From DTLC01 sp964555645 (GTDB lineage Bacteria > Verrucomicrobiota > Verrucomicrobiia > Limisphaerales > DTLC01), in assembly GCA_964555645.1 (NCBI GenBank), contig CAZKTA010000013.1, forward strand, positions 27,055 to 91,054: a DNA stretch of 64,000 bases, read 5' to 3'. Below are positions 19,199 to 28,932 of the stretch, in pieces. A model generated the notes under the pieces. It made no database searches, was not told the origin of the DNA, and saw only the letters and a program-made list of their open reading frames with translations. The translations under genes were made by a program, and so were the position numbers. The first letter of the stretch is position 1. The number at the start of each line of letters is the position of its first letter.

Positions 19199-20341
19199 AT
19201 GAAAACCGTGACAAAATTGGTATTGGTTGTTAGTAGTGTATTGTGCGTGTATTTGCTGGTGGGGTGCGCTGTTGCGCCCAGATCGGTAAGCGTTGTGACA
19301 AAACAGCCATTCGGTAAAACGCGAGACGGGACTCCGGTTGATCTGTATGTACTTCGCAACTCGAAAGGAATGGAGGCCGGGATTTGCAACTACGGCGGTA
19401 TAGTTGTGTGGCTTAAAGTGCCGGACAAACATGGGAAGTTAGGTGATGTTGTACTCGGGTACGATCATCTGGACGGGTATTTGACCAACAACCCGTACTT
19501 TGGATGTCTGGTCGGCAGGTACGGCAACCGAATTGCAAATGGGCAGTTCACACTCGACGGTGTTAAGTATCAGTTGGCAAAGAACGACGGCCCGAACCAT
19601 TTGCATGGTGGCCTGAAAGGTTTTGACAAGGTTGTATGGTCCGCAAAGTCGTACCTCACCCCTGACGGGCCTGCACTTGAACTCGAGTACTTAAGCCCTG
19701 ACGGTGAGGAAGGTTACCCTGGCAACCTGTCTGTCAAGGCGATTTATACTGTTACCGAGGACAATGCATTGCGTGTAGATTTCACTGCAACAACAGACAA
19801 ACCGACCATCTGCAACTTGACACACCACTCGTACTTCAATTTGGCCGGTAAAGGCGATATTCTCGGTCATGTTGTTATGATGCCTGCCGAGCGGTTCACG
19901 CCTGTTGATTCGACTTTGATACCGACTGGCGAGCTGCGTCCGGTTGCCGGCACGCCGTTTGATTTCCGTAAACCGACCGCGATCGGCGCCAGAATCAATC
20001 AAGATGACGAACAGCTCAAGTTCGGAAAAGGTTATGATCACAACTGGGTTTACGACAAACCGCCTGGCAAACTCACTCTGCTTGCGCGTGTGACGGAACC
20101 GACTAGTGGACGTGTGATGGAGGTGTGGTCAACCGAGCCCGGCCTGCAGTTTTACAGCGGCAATTTTCTGGATGGTACAATCACAGGCAAGGGCGGCTGG
20201 GTCTATCAGTTCCGACACGGTTTTTGTATGGAACCACAGCATTACCCGGACTCACCAAACAAGCCGCATTTTCCGTCAACAGTGTTGCGGCCTGGTCAGG
20301 TGTATCGCAACACTATTATTTACAAGTTCAGTGTCAAATGA
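19199..20341 (+). CDS. galM: Aldose 1-epimerase (mutarotase), lipoprotein
   Basis: Interconverts alpha and beta anomers of free aldoses. The 380-residue protein begins with a lipoprotein signal whose lipobox reads LLVGC, so it is probably anchored in the periplasm. Family motifs: GNRIANGQFTLDG, NHLHGGLKGFDK, the catalytic His region CNLTHHSYFNL, and the catalytic Glu region CMEPQHYPDSPN. Two bases separate it from the GH43-like gene. It would help equilibrate arabinose released by the extracytoplasmic enzymes before uptake. Confidence 0.92.
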   Translation: MKTVTKLVLVVSSVLCVYLLVGCAVAPRSVSVVTKQPFGKTRDGTPVDLYVLRNSKGMEAGICNYGGIVVWLKVPDKHGKLGDVVLGYDHLDGYLTNNPYFGCLVGRYGNRIANGQFTLDGVKYQLAKNDGPNHLHGGLKGFDKVVWSAKSYLTPDGPALELEYLSPDGEEGYPGNLSVKAIYTVTEDNALRVDFTATTDKPTICNLTHHSYFNLAGKGDILGHVVMMPAERFTPVDSTLIPTGELRPVAGTPFDFRKPTAIGARINQDDEQLKFGKGYDHNWVYDKPPGKLTLLARVTEPTSGRVMEVWSTEPGLQFYSGNFLDGTITGKGGWVYQFRHGFCMEPQHYPDSPNKPHFPSTVLRPGQVYRNTIIYKFSVK

Positions 20342-20415
20342 ACACGTGAACGACTTGTCGGGTTTGATTTGGATTTAACCGAAGCTGTAACCTTAACAAC
20401 CAACACAAAAAGACT

Positions 20416-22110
20416 ATGCAACCGCTTGACTGGGTAATAATTGCACTATATTTCGCGCTCATAGCGTGGTTGGCGTGGTGGTACGGACGCCACCAAAAGG
20501 ATGAAGTGGACTATTTTCTTGCCGGACGACACGCAGGTTGGATTGTGATAGGCGCTTCTATTTTCACATCAAACATTGGGTCCGAACATATCGTCGGATT
20601 AGCAGGCCAGGCCTCAGTTACGGGTTTGGCAATGGCGCACTGGGAGTTGCATGCCTGGTGTTTAATTGTGTTAGCTGGATTGTTTGTGCCTTTCTATTAC
20701 AAGTCTGCGGTCAAGACCATACCCGAGTTTCTTGAGAAACGCTTCGGGCCAACGGCACGGTTAATTTTGTCGGTTGTGTCGCTTGTGGCGTACGTGTTTA
20801 CGAAGGTAAGTGTGACGGTTTATGCAGGGGCAGTTGTCTTCAAGGCGTTGTTGCCAGACGCGTTTGGTTCGCCTGAAAGAGCATTTTGGGTGGGTGCGTT
20901 TACCACGGTGATTGTCACGGGTATTTACACTGTGTTTGGCGGCATGCGCGCAATTTTGCACACCGCCACGCCACAAGCAGTCATCATGTTGCTGGGATCG
21001 CTAATTCTCACGGTGATCGGGTTGGGCAAGTTGGGTGGTTGGGATGAATTGGTAAACACGTGCAAGGCCAACGCGGCAAACTTCACCCTTTGGCGGCCGG
21101 TTACACTCAAGGACGTTTTCAATCCGGATGCACTCCCGTGGTTGGGGGTAATGATAGCTTCGCCCATCATCGGGCTTTGGTACTGGTGCACAGATCAATA
21201 CATTGTCCAACGCGCCTTGTCCGCCAAAGACCTCGCCACGGCGCGGCGGGGCGCGTTATTTGGCGGTTTTTTAAAACTTTCACCAGTTTTGCTGTTCATG
21301 ATCCCCGGCCTGATCGGTTGGGCGCTGTATCAGAAAGGTTTGCTTGCATTGCCATTAAAGGCTGACGGCAGTCTGGACGGTGACGCAGTCTTTGCCACAA
21401 TGGTGCGTGAATTGCTTCCCGGAGGGCTGCGCGGTCTGATCGTGGCGTGTTTGCTAGCGGCTTTGATGAGCTCGCTGGCCTCGCTGTTCAATTCAACTGC
21501 TTCGTTGTTCACGATAGACATTTACGAAAAGCTTCGGCCCGGCAAGTCGGGTGAACACCTTGTGTTTGTAGGGCGTGTGGCCACCGCAAGCGTCGTTTTG
21601 CTCGGCGTAGTGTGGATACCTGTGATGGCACAAGTGTCGCAAGGCGGGCTGTACCGGTATTTGCAGAGTGTGCAGGGATATCTGGCGCCCTCGATCTTTG
21701 CAGTGTTTTTCTTGGGTGTGTTTTGGCCGCGCCTGAATGCAACAGGTGCAGTTTGGGGGCTTGCCACAGGGTTCATCTGCGGGATGATAAAACTCACGCT
21801 GCAAATCTTCTTCGGCAAAGCAGAAGGTAAATTGCATGAACCGGCAATCTTTGCGGCAATTGGCGACTTTAATTTCCTATACGCCACTGGGGTGCTGTTT
21901 TTACTCAGTGCGCTTGCTATGATTATTGGTTCGTATATGACGGCACCGCCGCCACCCGAGAAAGTCATGGGCCTAACCTATGGCTCGATCCACGAACAGG
22001 CGCGTGAAGAGATCAAGAAGAGCTGGGATATCTGGAACAAACTGATGGCATTGCTGATTTTGGCTGGTGTGCTGGCGATGTACCTGTATTTCAGCTACTG
22101 GCTGAAGTAA
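20416..22110 (+). CDS. Sodium/solute symporter, SSS family (SGLT-like)
   Basis: A 564-residue inner-membrane transporter with about 14 hydrophobic segments. The SSS signature regions are clear: DYFLAGRHAGWIVIGASIF, SNIGSEHIVGLAG, TIPEFLEKRFG, GGMRAILHTATPQA, CTDQYIVQRALSAKD and LMSSLASLFNSTASLF. Closest in character to SglT/galactose-type symporters, so sodium-driven uptake of L-arabinose or a related sugar is the likely role given the operon. It is the last gene of the locus. Confidence 0.92.
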   Translation: MQPLDWVIIALYFALIAWLAWWYGRHQKDEVDYFLAGRHAGWIVIGASIFTSNIGSEHIVGLAGQASVTGLAMAHWELHAWCLIVLAGLFVPFYYKSAVKTIPEFLEKRFGPTARLILSVVSLVAYVFTKVSVTVYAGAVVFKALLPDAFGSPERAFWVGAFTTVIVTGIYTVFGGMRAILHTATPQAVIMLLGSLILTVIGLGKLGGWDELVNTCKANAANFTLWRPVTLKDVFNPDALPWLGVMIASPIIGLWYWCTDQYIVQRALSAKDLATARRGALFGGFLKLSPVLLFMIPGLIGWALYQKGLLALPLKADGSLDGDAVFATMVRELLPGGLRGLIVACLLAALMSSLASLFNSTASLFTIDIYEKLRPGKSGEHLVFVGRVATASVVLLGVVWIPVMAQVSQGGLYRYLQSVQGYLAPSIFAVFFLGVFWPRLNATGAVWGLATGFICGMIKLTLQIFFGKAEGKLHEPAIFAAIGDFNFLYATGVLFLLSALAMIIGSYMTAPPPPEKVMGLTYGSIHEQAREEIKKSWDIWNKLMALLILAGVLAMYLYFSYWLK

Positions 22111-22829
22111 CCTCGGCGTACGATATTGGAAAACTGAAGCTCTACCGGACTGGCGGCAGGAGCGCTTTTCTTGTAGCTCGAGGGCGCTGTAGAATTGGGG
22201 AAAATTTTGGCGGCGAGCGTGCATTTGCGCATTTAAGCTTAGCTGGAGCGAAACCAAATATTTGGTGTTTTGTTTGCAGGGTGCTTTTGTGATATGGGCT
22301 GGACTAATCACTGGTTCAGCAACTGGTTAAGATAGGTCTCGAGGTGCCAAGTGTGTTTGGGATGTCCTATGCTGGCTTCACACCAAGGCAACCAAGATAA
22401 TGTTTTTTGAACTCGGGCTTCTGCCGAGCGGTCGCACGAGACGGGCGAGTTAACGATGAGTTTGCTTTGCAGGTCAACTGGGGGATTTAACCCTGAGTCT
22501 GGCAGTTAACCGCCTTCAAATTGCGGTTTGTTTTTGCTGCAACACATTTATAAATCTGAAGCTTGTCATTGAAAAGCTGAACTTCGGAGCGGTTGGCATT
22601 CCCGTTGTCGCAACTGCTTTTACAAAATGTCAACCTGAACTGCCAAATTTGCGTAAAAGCAGAAAAGAATTGCGTCATCGCGATTGCTTGTCTATAAGCC
22701 TTGCGCACTTTGCGCTTGAACGAATCAGACATTGAACTTGTAAGCGTACCGGGTTGCCCAACCCACACAGCCCGGGACAGTTTTTTTGGAGTGTTACCCA
22801 CTATTGAGTTCAACTTCTAACCTACACAA
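22111..22829 (+). other. Intergenic stretch between symporter and GuaA-like gene
   Basis: About 720 bases with no convincing gene. It contains one weak hairpin with a T-tract (22508-22513 pairing with 22523-22528, then TGTTTTT), too far from the symporter stop to be assigned. I see no tRNA-like sequence or recognisable riboswitch. Confidence 0.5.
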
Positions 22830-23762
22830 ATGAACTGTTCGAAATTCATTGAGGAACAAATGCGCGAAATTCAGCAAACCGTGGGAACCGGCATTGCGAT
22901 TAACGCACTCAGCGGCGGTGTGGACAGCTCGGTTGTTACCGTGTTGGGGCATCGCGCGCTGGGCGACCGGTTGAAGACATTTTTTATTGATAATGCACTG
23001 ATGCGCAAAGGCGAACCGCAGCGTGTGATCAAAACGTTCGCTCGTATGGGCATCACAGTTCAACTAATAGATGCCCGCAAAGAGTTTCTCCGCGCCCTTA
23101 AAGGTCTGACAGATCCAGAGGAGAAGAGACAAGCCATTACCGATACGTTTTACAGGGATGTCTTCGGCAAGCTAGTGCGTCAGACCGGTGCGCGGTTTCT
23201 CTTGCACGGCACGATCCTCACTGACATCGAGGAAACCGTGGCCGGCATCAAACGGCAGCACAATATCCTAGTGCAAATGGGTATTGATACACGCAAAGCC
23301 TACGGCTACACGGTGATCGAACCGCTCAAAACACTCCGCAAAGATGGCGTCAGAAAAGTGGCAAAAGCTCTAGGGTTGCCTGACGAAATCACACAGCGCA
23401 TACCATTCCCCGGCCCCGCACTTGCGGCGCGCATCGTCGGCGAAGTCACAGAGGATAAACTTGACCTTGTGCGCCGCGCCACGGCTATAGTCGAGGAAGA
23501 GTTGGCTGGTGTCAAGGCATTCCAGTATTTCGCTGTGCTGCTTAGCGACCGTGCCACAGGCATTCGCAACGGCAAGCGCGAGTTCGGCCACATTATCGTG
23601 GTGCGCTGCATCAACAGCCGCGATGCCCGTACGGCTACGGCCACCCGGGTCCCATGGCCGAAGTTAGAGCGCATTTGCCAGCGTATCACATCATTGCCCA
23701 ACGTGAACCGGTGCCTTTACGATTTGACTCCAAAACCACCGGCAACTGTTGAATACGTTTGA
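22830..23762 (+). CDS. GMP synthase ATP-pyrophosphatase-type subunit, stand-alone
   Basis: A 310-residue PP-loop enzyme: the ATP-pyrophosphatase loop is LSGGVDSSVVT, followed by FIDNALMRKGEPQRV, ALKGLTDPEEKR, the GuaA-like C-terminal domain (IPFPGPALAARIVGEVTEDK) and the ending KPPATVEYV. This is the C-terminal half of bacterial GuaA, with no glutamine-amidotransferase domain, as in the archaeal two-subunit enzyme. Residues around the canonical QGTI-PD motif read HGTILTDIEET, so substrate specificity may differ. No amidotransferase partner is adjacent. XMP amination is likely but unproven. Confidence 0.8.
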   Translation: MNCSKFIEEQMREIQQTVGTGIAINALSGGVDSSVVTVLGHRALGDRLKTFFIDNALMRKGEPQRVIKTFARMGITVQLIDARKEFLRALKGLTDPEEKRQAITDTFYRDVFGKLVRQTGARFLLHGTILTDIEETVAGIKRQHNILVQMGIDTRKAYGYTVIEPLKTLRKDGVRKVAKALGLPDEITQRIPFPGPALAARIVGEVTEDKLDLVRRATAIVEEELAGVKAFQYFAVLLSDRATGIRNGKREFGHIIVVRCINSRDARTATATRVPWPKLERICQRITSLPNVNRCLYDLTPKPPATVEYV

Positions 23763-23802
23763 AAAGCACAAGCTCATAACCACATCCTAACTGCTGCTTT
23801 CT

Positions 23803-26800
23803 ATGCCCAGACGCGGCGATATCAAGAAGGTCCTGATCATCGGTTCAGGTCCAATCGTGATCGGCCAGGCTTGCGAGTTCGATTACTCTGGCACGCAGGC
23901 GTGTAAAGCCCTGCGTTCGCTCGGATACGAGATCGTGCTGGTGAATTCCAACCCCGCCACCATCATGACCGATCCCGGCATGGCAGACGTGACCTACATC
24001 GAGCCGCTTACGGTCGAGGCGCTCACTCAAATCATCGAGAAAGAACGACCCGATGCGCTGCTGCCCAACCTCGGCGGTCAGACTGGCCTGAACCTCTCGT
24101 CCAAACTCGCGAAGGCCGGTGTGCTCGCCAAATTCGGCGTGCAGGTTATTGGTGTGAACCTAGACGCCATCGAGCGCGGTGAGGACCGCATCATGTTCAA
24201 GGAGACAATGAGGCGGTTGGGCATCGAAGTGCCACGCAGCGCGCCGGCTTTCAGCGTCGAGGAGGCCGAGAAGGTTGCCGCTGATCTCGGGTATCCGGTG
24301 GTTATCCGCCCCGCTTATACGCTCGGCGGCACTGGCGGCGGCCATGTTTACAACGTCGAGGAGTTACGCGTGGTGGCCAGCCGCGGCCTTTCCGCCAGCA
24401 TGGTCGGCCAAATTTTGGTCGAGGAATCCGTGTATGGTTGGGAAGAACTGGAACTGGAGGTCGTCCGGGACGCCAAGAACCAGATCATCACCGTCTGCTT
24501 TATCGAGAATGTGGATGCGATGGGGGTGCATACGGGCGACTCGTTCTGCGTGGCGCCGATGCTGACGATTGACCCCAAGTTGCAAGCCAAACTGGAGGAG
24601 TACGCCCACCGCATTGTGGAAGCCATCGGTGTCATTGGCGGCACCAACATCCAGTTTGCCCACGACCCGAAGACCGACCGGGTGGTGGTCATTGAGATCA
24701 ACCCGCGCACATCGCGTTCGTCGGCCCTGGCTTCCAAGGCCACTGGGTTTCCCATCGCGCTGATCTCGGCGAAGCTGGCCGCCGGCGTGACCCTGGACGA
24801 GATCCCATACTGGCGGGAGGGTACACTGGACAAATACACCCCATCCGGCGATTACATTGTGGTTAAGTTCTGCCGTTGGGCATTTGAGAAGTTCAAGGAC
24901 GCCGAGGACAAACTCGGCACCCAGATGCGCGCGGTGGGCGAGGTCATGAGCATCGGCAAGACATACAAGGAAGCCTTCCAAAAAGCCATCCGGTCGCTCG
25001 AAAACGGCCGGTACGGCCTCGGCTTTGCCAAGGATTTCAACAAGAAATCGCTCGACGAGCTCATGCGGATGCTCAACGAGCCGTCGAGCGAACGGCAGTG
25101 GATAATGTACGAGGCGCTGCGCAAAGGCGCCACGGTCGAGCAACTCTACGCCAAGACCTACATCAAACCCTGGTTCATCCAGCAGATGAAGGAGCTGGTT
25201 GAGCTGGAGGAACGCATCCTCAAGTTCAAAGGCAAACGCCTGCCCGACGAGCTGCTCGTGCAGGCCAAGAAAGACGGCTTTGCCGACAGGTACCTGGCCA
25301 AAATCCTTGAAGTGCCCGAGCCGCAAATTCGCGAGCAACGCAAACGGCTGGGCGTGGTCGAGGCTTGGGACGCGCTACCGGTCAGCGGCGTCGAGAACGC
25401 CGCCTACTACTACTCGACCTACAACGCGCCCGACCGCGTGCCCACCAGCACCCGCAAAAAGGTCATGGTGCTGGGCGGCGGCCCGAATCGCATCGGTCAG
25501 GGCATCGAGTTCGATTACTGCTGCGTGCACTGCGCCTTTGCCCTGCGCGACGCCGGTTACGAGACCATCATGGTCAACTGCAACCCTGAGACCGTCTCCA
25601 CCGACTACGACACCTCGGACAAGCTCTACTTCGAGCCGCTCACCGTCGAGGACGTGCTCAGTATTTACGAGAAGGAAAAACCCATCGGTGTGGTCGTGCA
25701 GTTCGGCGGCCAGACCCCACTGAACATCGCCACTGAACTCGAAGCCGCCGGAGTAAAGGTGCTCGGCACGTCGCCGGACACAATTGACTTGGCCGAGGAC
25801 CGCGACCGCTTCCGCAAGATGATGGAGCAAATGGGCATCCCCATGCCCGAATCCGGCATGGCCAGCAATTTCGAGGAGGCCAAAGCCGTCGCCGCTCGCA
25901 TCGGCTATCCGCTCATGGTGCGGCCTTCGTTTGTGCTCGGCGGCCGGGCGATGGAAGTCGTCCATGACGAAGACATGCTCCGCGAATACGTGGCACGGGC
26001 CGTGGACGTGTCGCCGGAACGGCCCATTTTAATTGACCGGTTCCTTGAAAATGCAATCGAGGCTGAGGCTGACGCTCTGGCCGACGGTGAAGATGCTTTC
26101 GTACCCGCCGTGATGGAGCACATTGAATTGGCTGGTATCCATTCTGGTGATTCGGCGTGCGCCATCCCACCGGTCACCCTGCCAGGTCGGTACATCCAGA
26201 CCATTGAGGAATACACCTTGCGCATCAGCCGCGAGCTGAAAGTCTGCGGCGTGATGAACATTCAATACGCCATCTGCAACGACAAGGTGTACGTGCTTGA
26301 GGCTAACCCGCGCGCATCGCGCACTGTGCCGTTGGTCAGCAAGGTCTGCAACGTGCCCATGGCACGCATCGCCACGCAACTGATGCTGGGCGCGAAACTC
26401 AAAGACATGAACCTCCGGCGCAAAAACATCCCGCACGTCGGCGTGAAGGAAGTCGTGCTGCCGTTCAACATGTTCCCAGAAGTTGACCCGGTGCTCGGGC
26501 CGGAGATGCGTTCGACAGGCGAGGTGCTCGGCATGGCGCCCACTTTTGGCTTGGCCTACTACAAGGCCCAGGAGGCCGCCGGCGGACCGTTGCCAATCCA
26601 TGGCACAGTCCTCATTTCCGTGACCGACAAGGACAAGCCACAGATCGTGGACGTGGCACGCAAGTTTGCCGAGTTAGGGTTCAAACTCAAAGCCACCGAA
26701 GGTACATGCGAATTCCTTCGCAACCACGGCGTGGCCTGCGAACGCAGCTTTAAGCTGCACGAACACCAACGTCCGAACATCGTGGACGAAATCAAAAGCA

Positions 26801-27006
26801 AGCAGATTGATCTAGTGATCAACACGCCTGTGGGCAAGCACAGCAAGTTCGATGACGCTTATATCCGCAAAGCGGCCATCAAATACAAAGTGCCATATGT
26901 CACGACCGTGGCAGCAGCTCGCGCTTCAGCGGTTGGCATTGCCGAAGCCCGCACAGGCAAGGCCGGTGTGAAATCACTTCAGAGTTACCACAAAGACATT
27001 GTTTGA
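23803..27006 (+). CDS. carB: Carbamoyl-phosphate synthase large subunit
   Basis: Full length at 1067 residues. Makes carbamoyl phosphate from bicarbonate, ammonia (from CarA) and two ATP, for pyrimidines and arginine. Two homologous ATP-grasp halves are visible, each opening with a glycine loop (LIIGSGPIVIGQACEFDYSG and LGGGPNRIGQGIEFDY), with NPRTSRSSALASKATG and NPRASRTVPLVSKV marking the carboxyphosphate and carbamate sites. A C-terminal MGS-like allosteric domain follows (ISVTDKDK...VINTPVGKHSK). No carA adjoins it. It is noticeably GC-richer than its neighbours. Confidence 0.97.
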   Translation: MPRRGDIKKVLIIGSGPIVIGQACEFDYSGTQACKALRSLGYEIVLVNSNPATIMTDPGMADVTYIEPLTVEALTQIIEKERPDALLPNLGGQTGLNLSSKLAKAGVLAKFGVQVIGVNLDAIERGEDRIMFKETMRRLGIEVPRSAPAFSVEEAEKVAADLGYPVVIRPAYTLGGTGGGHVYNVEELRVVASRGLSASMVGQILVEESVYGWEELELEVVRDAKNQIITVCFIENVDAMGVHTGDSFCVAPMLTIDPKLQAKLEEYAHRIVEAIGVIGGTNIQFAHDPKTDRVVVIEINPRTSRSSALASKATGFPIALISAKLAAGVTLDEIPYWREGTLDKYTPSGDYIVVKFCRWAFEKFKDAEDKLGTQMRAVGEVMSIGKTYKEAFQKAIRSLENGRYGLGFAKDFNKKSLDELMRMLNEPSSERQWIMYEALRKGATVEQLYAKTYIKPWFIQQMKELVELEERILKFKGKRLPDELLVQAKKDGFADRYLAKILEVPEPQIREQRKRLGVVEAWDALPVSGVENAAYYYSTYNAPDRVPTSTRKKVMVLGGGPNRIGQGIEFDYCCVHCAFALRDAGYETIMVNCNPETVSTDYDTSDKLYFEPLTVEDVLSIYEKEKPIGVVVQFGGQTPLNIATELEAAGVKVLGTSPDTIDLAEDRDRFRKMMEQMGIPMPESGMASNFEEAKAVAARIGYPLMVRPSFVLGGRAMEVVHDEDMLREYVARAVDVSPERPILIDRFLENAIEAEADALADGEDAFVPAVMEHIELAGIHSGDSACAIPPVTLPGRYIQTIEEYTLRISRELKVCGVMNIQYAICNDKVYVLEANPRASRTVPLVSKVCNVPMARIATQLMLGAKLKDMNLRRKNIPHVGVKEVVLPFNMFPEVDPVLGPEMRSTGEVLGMAPTFGLAYYKAQEAAGGPLPIHGTVLISVTDKDKPQIVDVARKFAELGFKLKATEGTCEFLRNHGVACERSFKLHEHQRPNIVDEIKSKQIDLVINTPVGKHSKFDDAYIRKAAIKYKVPYVTTVAAARASAVGIAEARTGKAGVKSLQSYHKDIV

Positions 27007-27066
27007 CAGCAGTGCAAGCTGTAGCCACGCTTGCTGCCAGGAACAGCTCTCTGGAGTGCCATTGTA

Positions 27067-28932
27067 ATGACCGAGCCAATGCATCAACCAGTCCAGCGCC
27101 CGCGCATGGATGTGGACATTGTGTGCGTCGGGTTCGGGCCGGCTACGGCGGGCTTTCTCGCTACACTCTCAAGGGCTCTGGTTAATCCGGACGGGTCCCC
27201 GGCAATTGAAAGTACAGTTACCCCTGGACAACCCATCCAAGTTATCTGCTATGAACGCGCTGACGACGTCGGTTTCGGTGTGTCCGGCGTAGTCACGCGT
27301 GCGCGGGCGTTGCGAGCAAGTTTTCCCAACCTCGAGCAGATGTGCGTGCCCACGCTGGCAAAGATTTCTGAAGAGAAGGTTGTTTATCTTCTTGATCCGA
27401 TAGGCGCCAGCAGGCGCCCGCGTACATTACGTATTAGCGATTCACTCGTTCGTGCATTGAAGTTTGCGTTGGCTGTCAGGCTTAATGCTGTGGAGTTGCC
27501 GTGGATACCGAGGTTTTTGCGCAAGCATGACGGATTGGTGTTTTCGTTGGGCCAATTCATGCAATGGGTTGCAGGGCAAATCCAGACCACTGGGACCGTC
27601 CAGATATGGCCCGGTATGCCTGTTGCACAAGCATTAGTTGAGGGAGGCAAAGTCATCGGCGTGCGGTTGCTCGATCAGGGGGTTAACAAAAATGGCGAGC
27701 CTGCGGATGGCTTTACCCCTGGGATGGATATCCACGCTGCGCTCACAGTTGTGGGAGACGGCCCGGTAGGAGCTGTCGGACAACAATTGGACGAGTTGTT
27801 CGGGTTACCCCCCGAGCATCACGCACGGGATTGGGCCGTCGGCATGAAGTTCGTTGTTGAATTGCCCGAGGATACACCACTTAAACCCGGTACGGTGTTG
27901 CACACGTTCGGTTATCCCGAGCCTGAGATTTTCGGGTTTTTCTATGTGCACCCGGAGCGTGTCGCGTCGCTAGGCATATTCGTGCCGTCTTGGTTCGATA
28001 GCCCGGTGCGCACTGCGTACCGTTACCTCCAGCACTGGATGCTGCACCCGTACCTGTGGCGTTACCTAAAGGGCGGTAAACTGCGTTCCTGGGGGGCAAA
28101 AACATTGGCTGAATCCGGTCGGCGTGCTGAGCCGTTCTTGGTCGGCGACGGATTCGTGCGCATCGGCGAAAACAGTGGTAGCACAAACGTGCTTACCGGT
28201 TCTGGTGTTGACGAAGCCTGGGCCACGGGCGTGCAACTTGCCGAAGCAGTGATCGAATTACTCAGGGCCAAGAAACCGTTCACGAAAGAAAACCTCGAAG
28301 CTGCGTATGTCGCGCGCCGCCGTGCAAGTTGGGTCGAGCAGGAAGGACGCATTGCTGAGAGAGCACGGGACGGCTTCCAACGCGGCTTCGTTCAAGGGAT
28401 TATCGGTATGTTATTAACCGGCTTGAGCCGAGGTCGTCTCGCTTGGCTTGGCAAAGCACTGCGTCCGTGGGAGCGCATTCCGCTGTTAGAAAACTACTAC
28501 CGCGGTCGTATTCCGCTGGATGAGGTCCGCAAGATTCGTGATGATTGTTATGCGAAAGGTGTGTCAGCGCATGCAGCGCTGATGGAACGCGCCGGATGGC
28601 CGCCGATCCCGTACGACGGCCAGTTGCTCGTATCACATCAAGACGCCCTTTTAATTGGAGGCAAAGTCCAAGCGCCTGCCGGTTATGCGGATCATGTACT
28701 TTTCTTGTATCCTGAGTTATGCCGGGGATGTGTGACAAAGCTTTGTGTCGAGGCATGTTCGGGCCAAGCAATTACCCCCGGCGCAGACGGTGTCCCACGG
28801 TTTGAACGCGAGAAATGCATCCATTGCGGCGCATGCATGTGGAACTGCACAACCGGTTCTCCGCGCAATCCAGAACGTAGTGTGGTAACGTTCCGGGCTG
28901 GGCCCGGCGGCCTGCACTCGGCAGAGAACTAA
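27067..28932 (+). CDS. ETF-quinone-oxidoreductase-like flavoprotein with 2x[4Fe-4S] domain
   Basis: A 621-residue FAD enzyme of the FixC/ETF-QO type. The N-terminal dinucleotide loop is CVGFGPATAGFLATL; GDGPVGAVGQQLD and GENSGSTNVLTGSGVDEA are further FAD/ETF-QO-like motifs. The last ~70 residues form a ferredoxin domain with two cluster motifs (CRGCVTKLCVEAC and CIHCGACMWNC) and the ETF-QO-like ending VVTFRAGPGGLHSAEN. Electron transfer from a flavoprotein to the quinone pool is inferred. etfAB are not adjacent. ATG 27067 follows a GGAG and is preferred to 27031, which lies closer to the carB stop. Confidence 0.82.
   Translation: MTEPMHQPVQRPRMDVDIVCVGFGPATAGFLATLSRALVNPDGSPAIESTVTPGQPIQVICYERADDVGFGVSGVVTRARALRASFPNLEQMCVPTLAKISEEKVVYLLDPIGASRRPRTLRISDSLVRALKFALAVRLNAVELPWIPRFLRKHDGLVFSLGQFMQWVAGQIQTTGTVQIWPGMPVAQALVEGGKVIGVRLLDQGVNKNGEPADGFTPGMDIHAALTVVGDGPVGAVGQQLDELFGLPPEHHARDWAVGMKFVVELPEDTPLKPGTVLHTFGYPEPEIFGFFYVHPERVASLGIFVPSWFDSPVRTAYRYLQHWMLHPYLWRYLKGGKLRSWGAKTLAESGRRAEPFLVGDGFVRIGENSGSTNVLTGSGVDEAWATGVQLAEAVIELLRAKKPFTKENLEAAYVARRRASWVEQEGRIAERARDGFQRGFVQGIIGMLLTGLSRGRLAWLGKALRPWERIPLLENYYRGRIPLDEVRKIRDDCYAKGVSAHAALMERAGWPPIPYDGQLLVSHQDALLIGGKVQAPAGYADHVLFLYPELCRGCVTKLCVEACSGQAITPGADGVPRFEREKCIHCGACMWNCTTGSPRNPERSVVTFRAGPGGLHSAEN

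Noticed and set aside
22508..22534. 6-bp hairpin with TGTTTTT
   Set aside because: Nearly 400 bases past the symporter stop and weakly paired; cannot be assigned to a transcript.
24364..25338. 324-codon open frame antisense to carB
   Set aside because: Lies wholly inside carB, in a GC-rich gene where long antisense frames are expected, and shows no domain motif.
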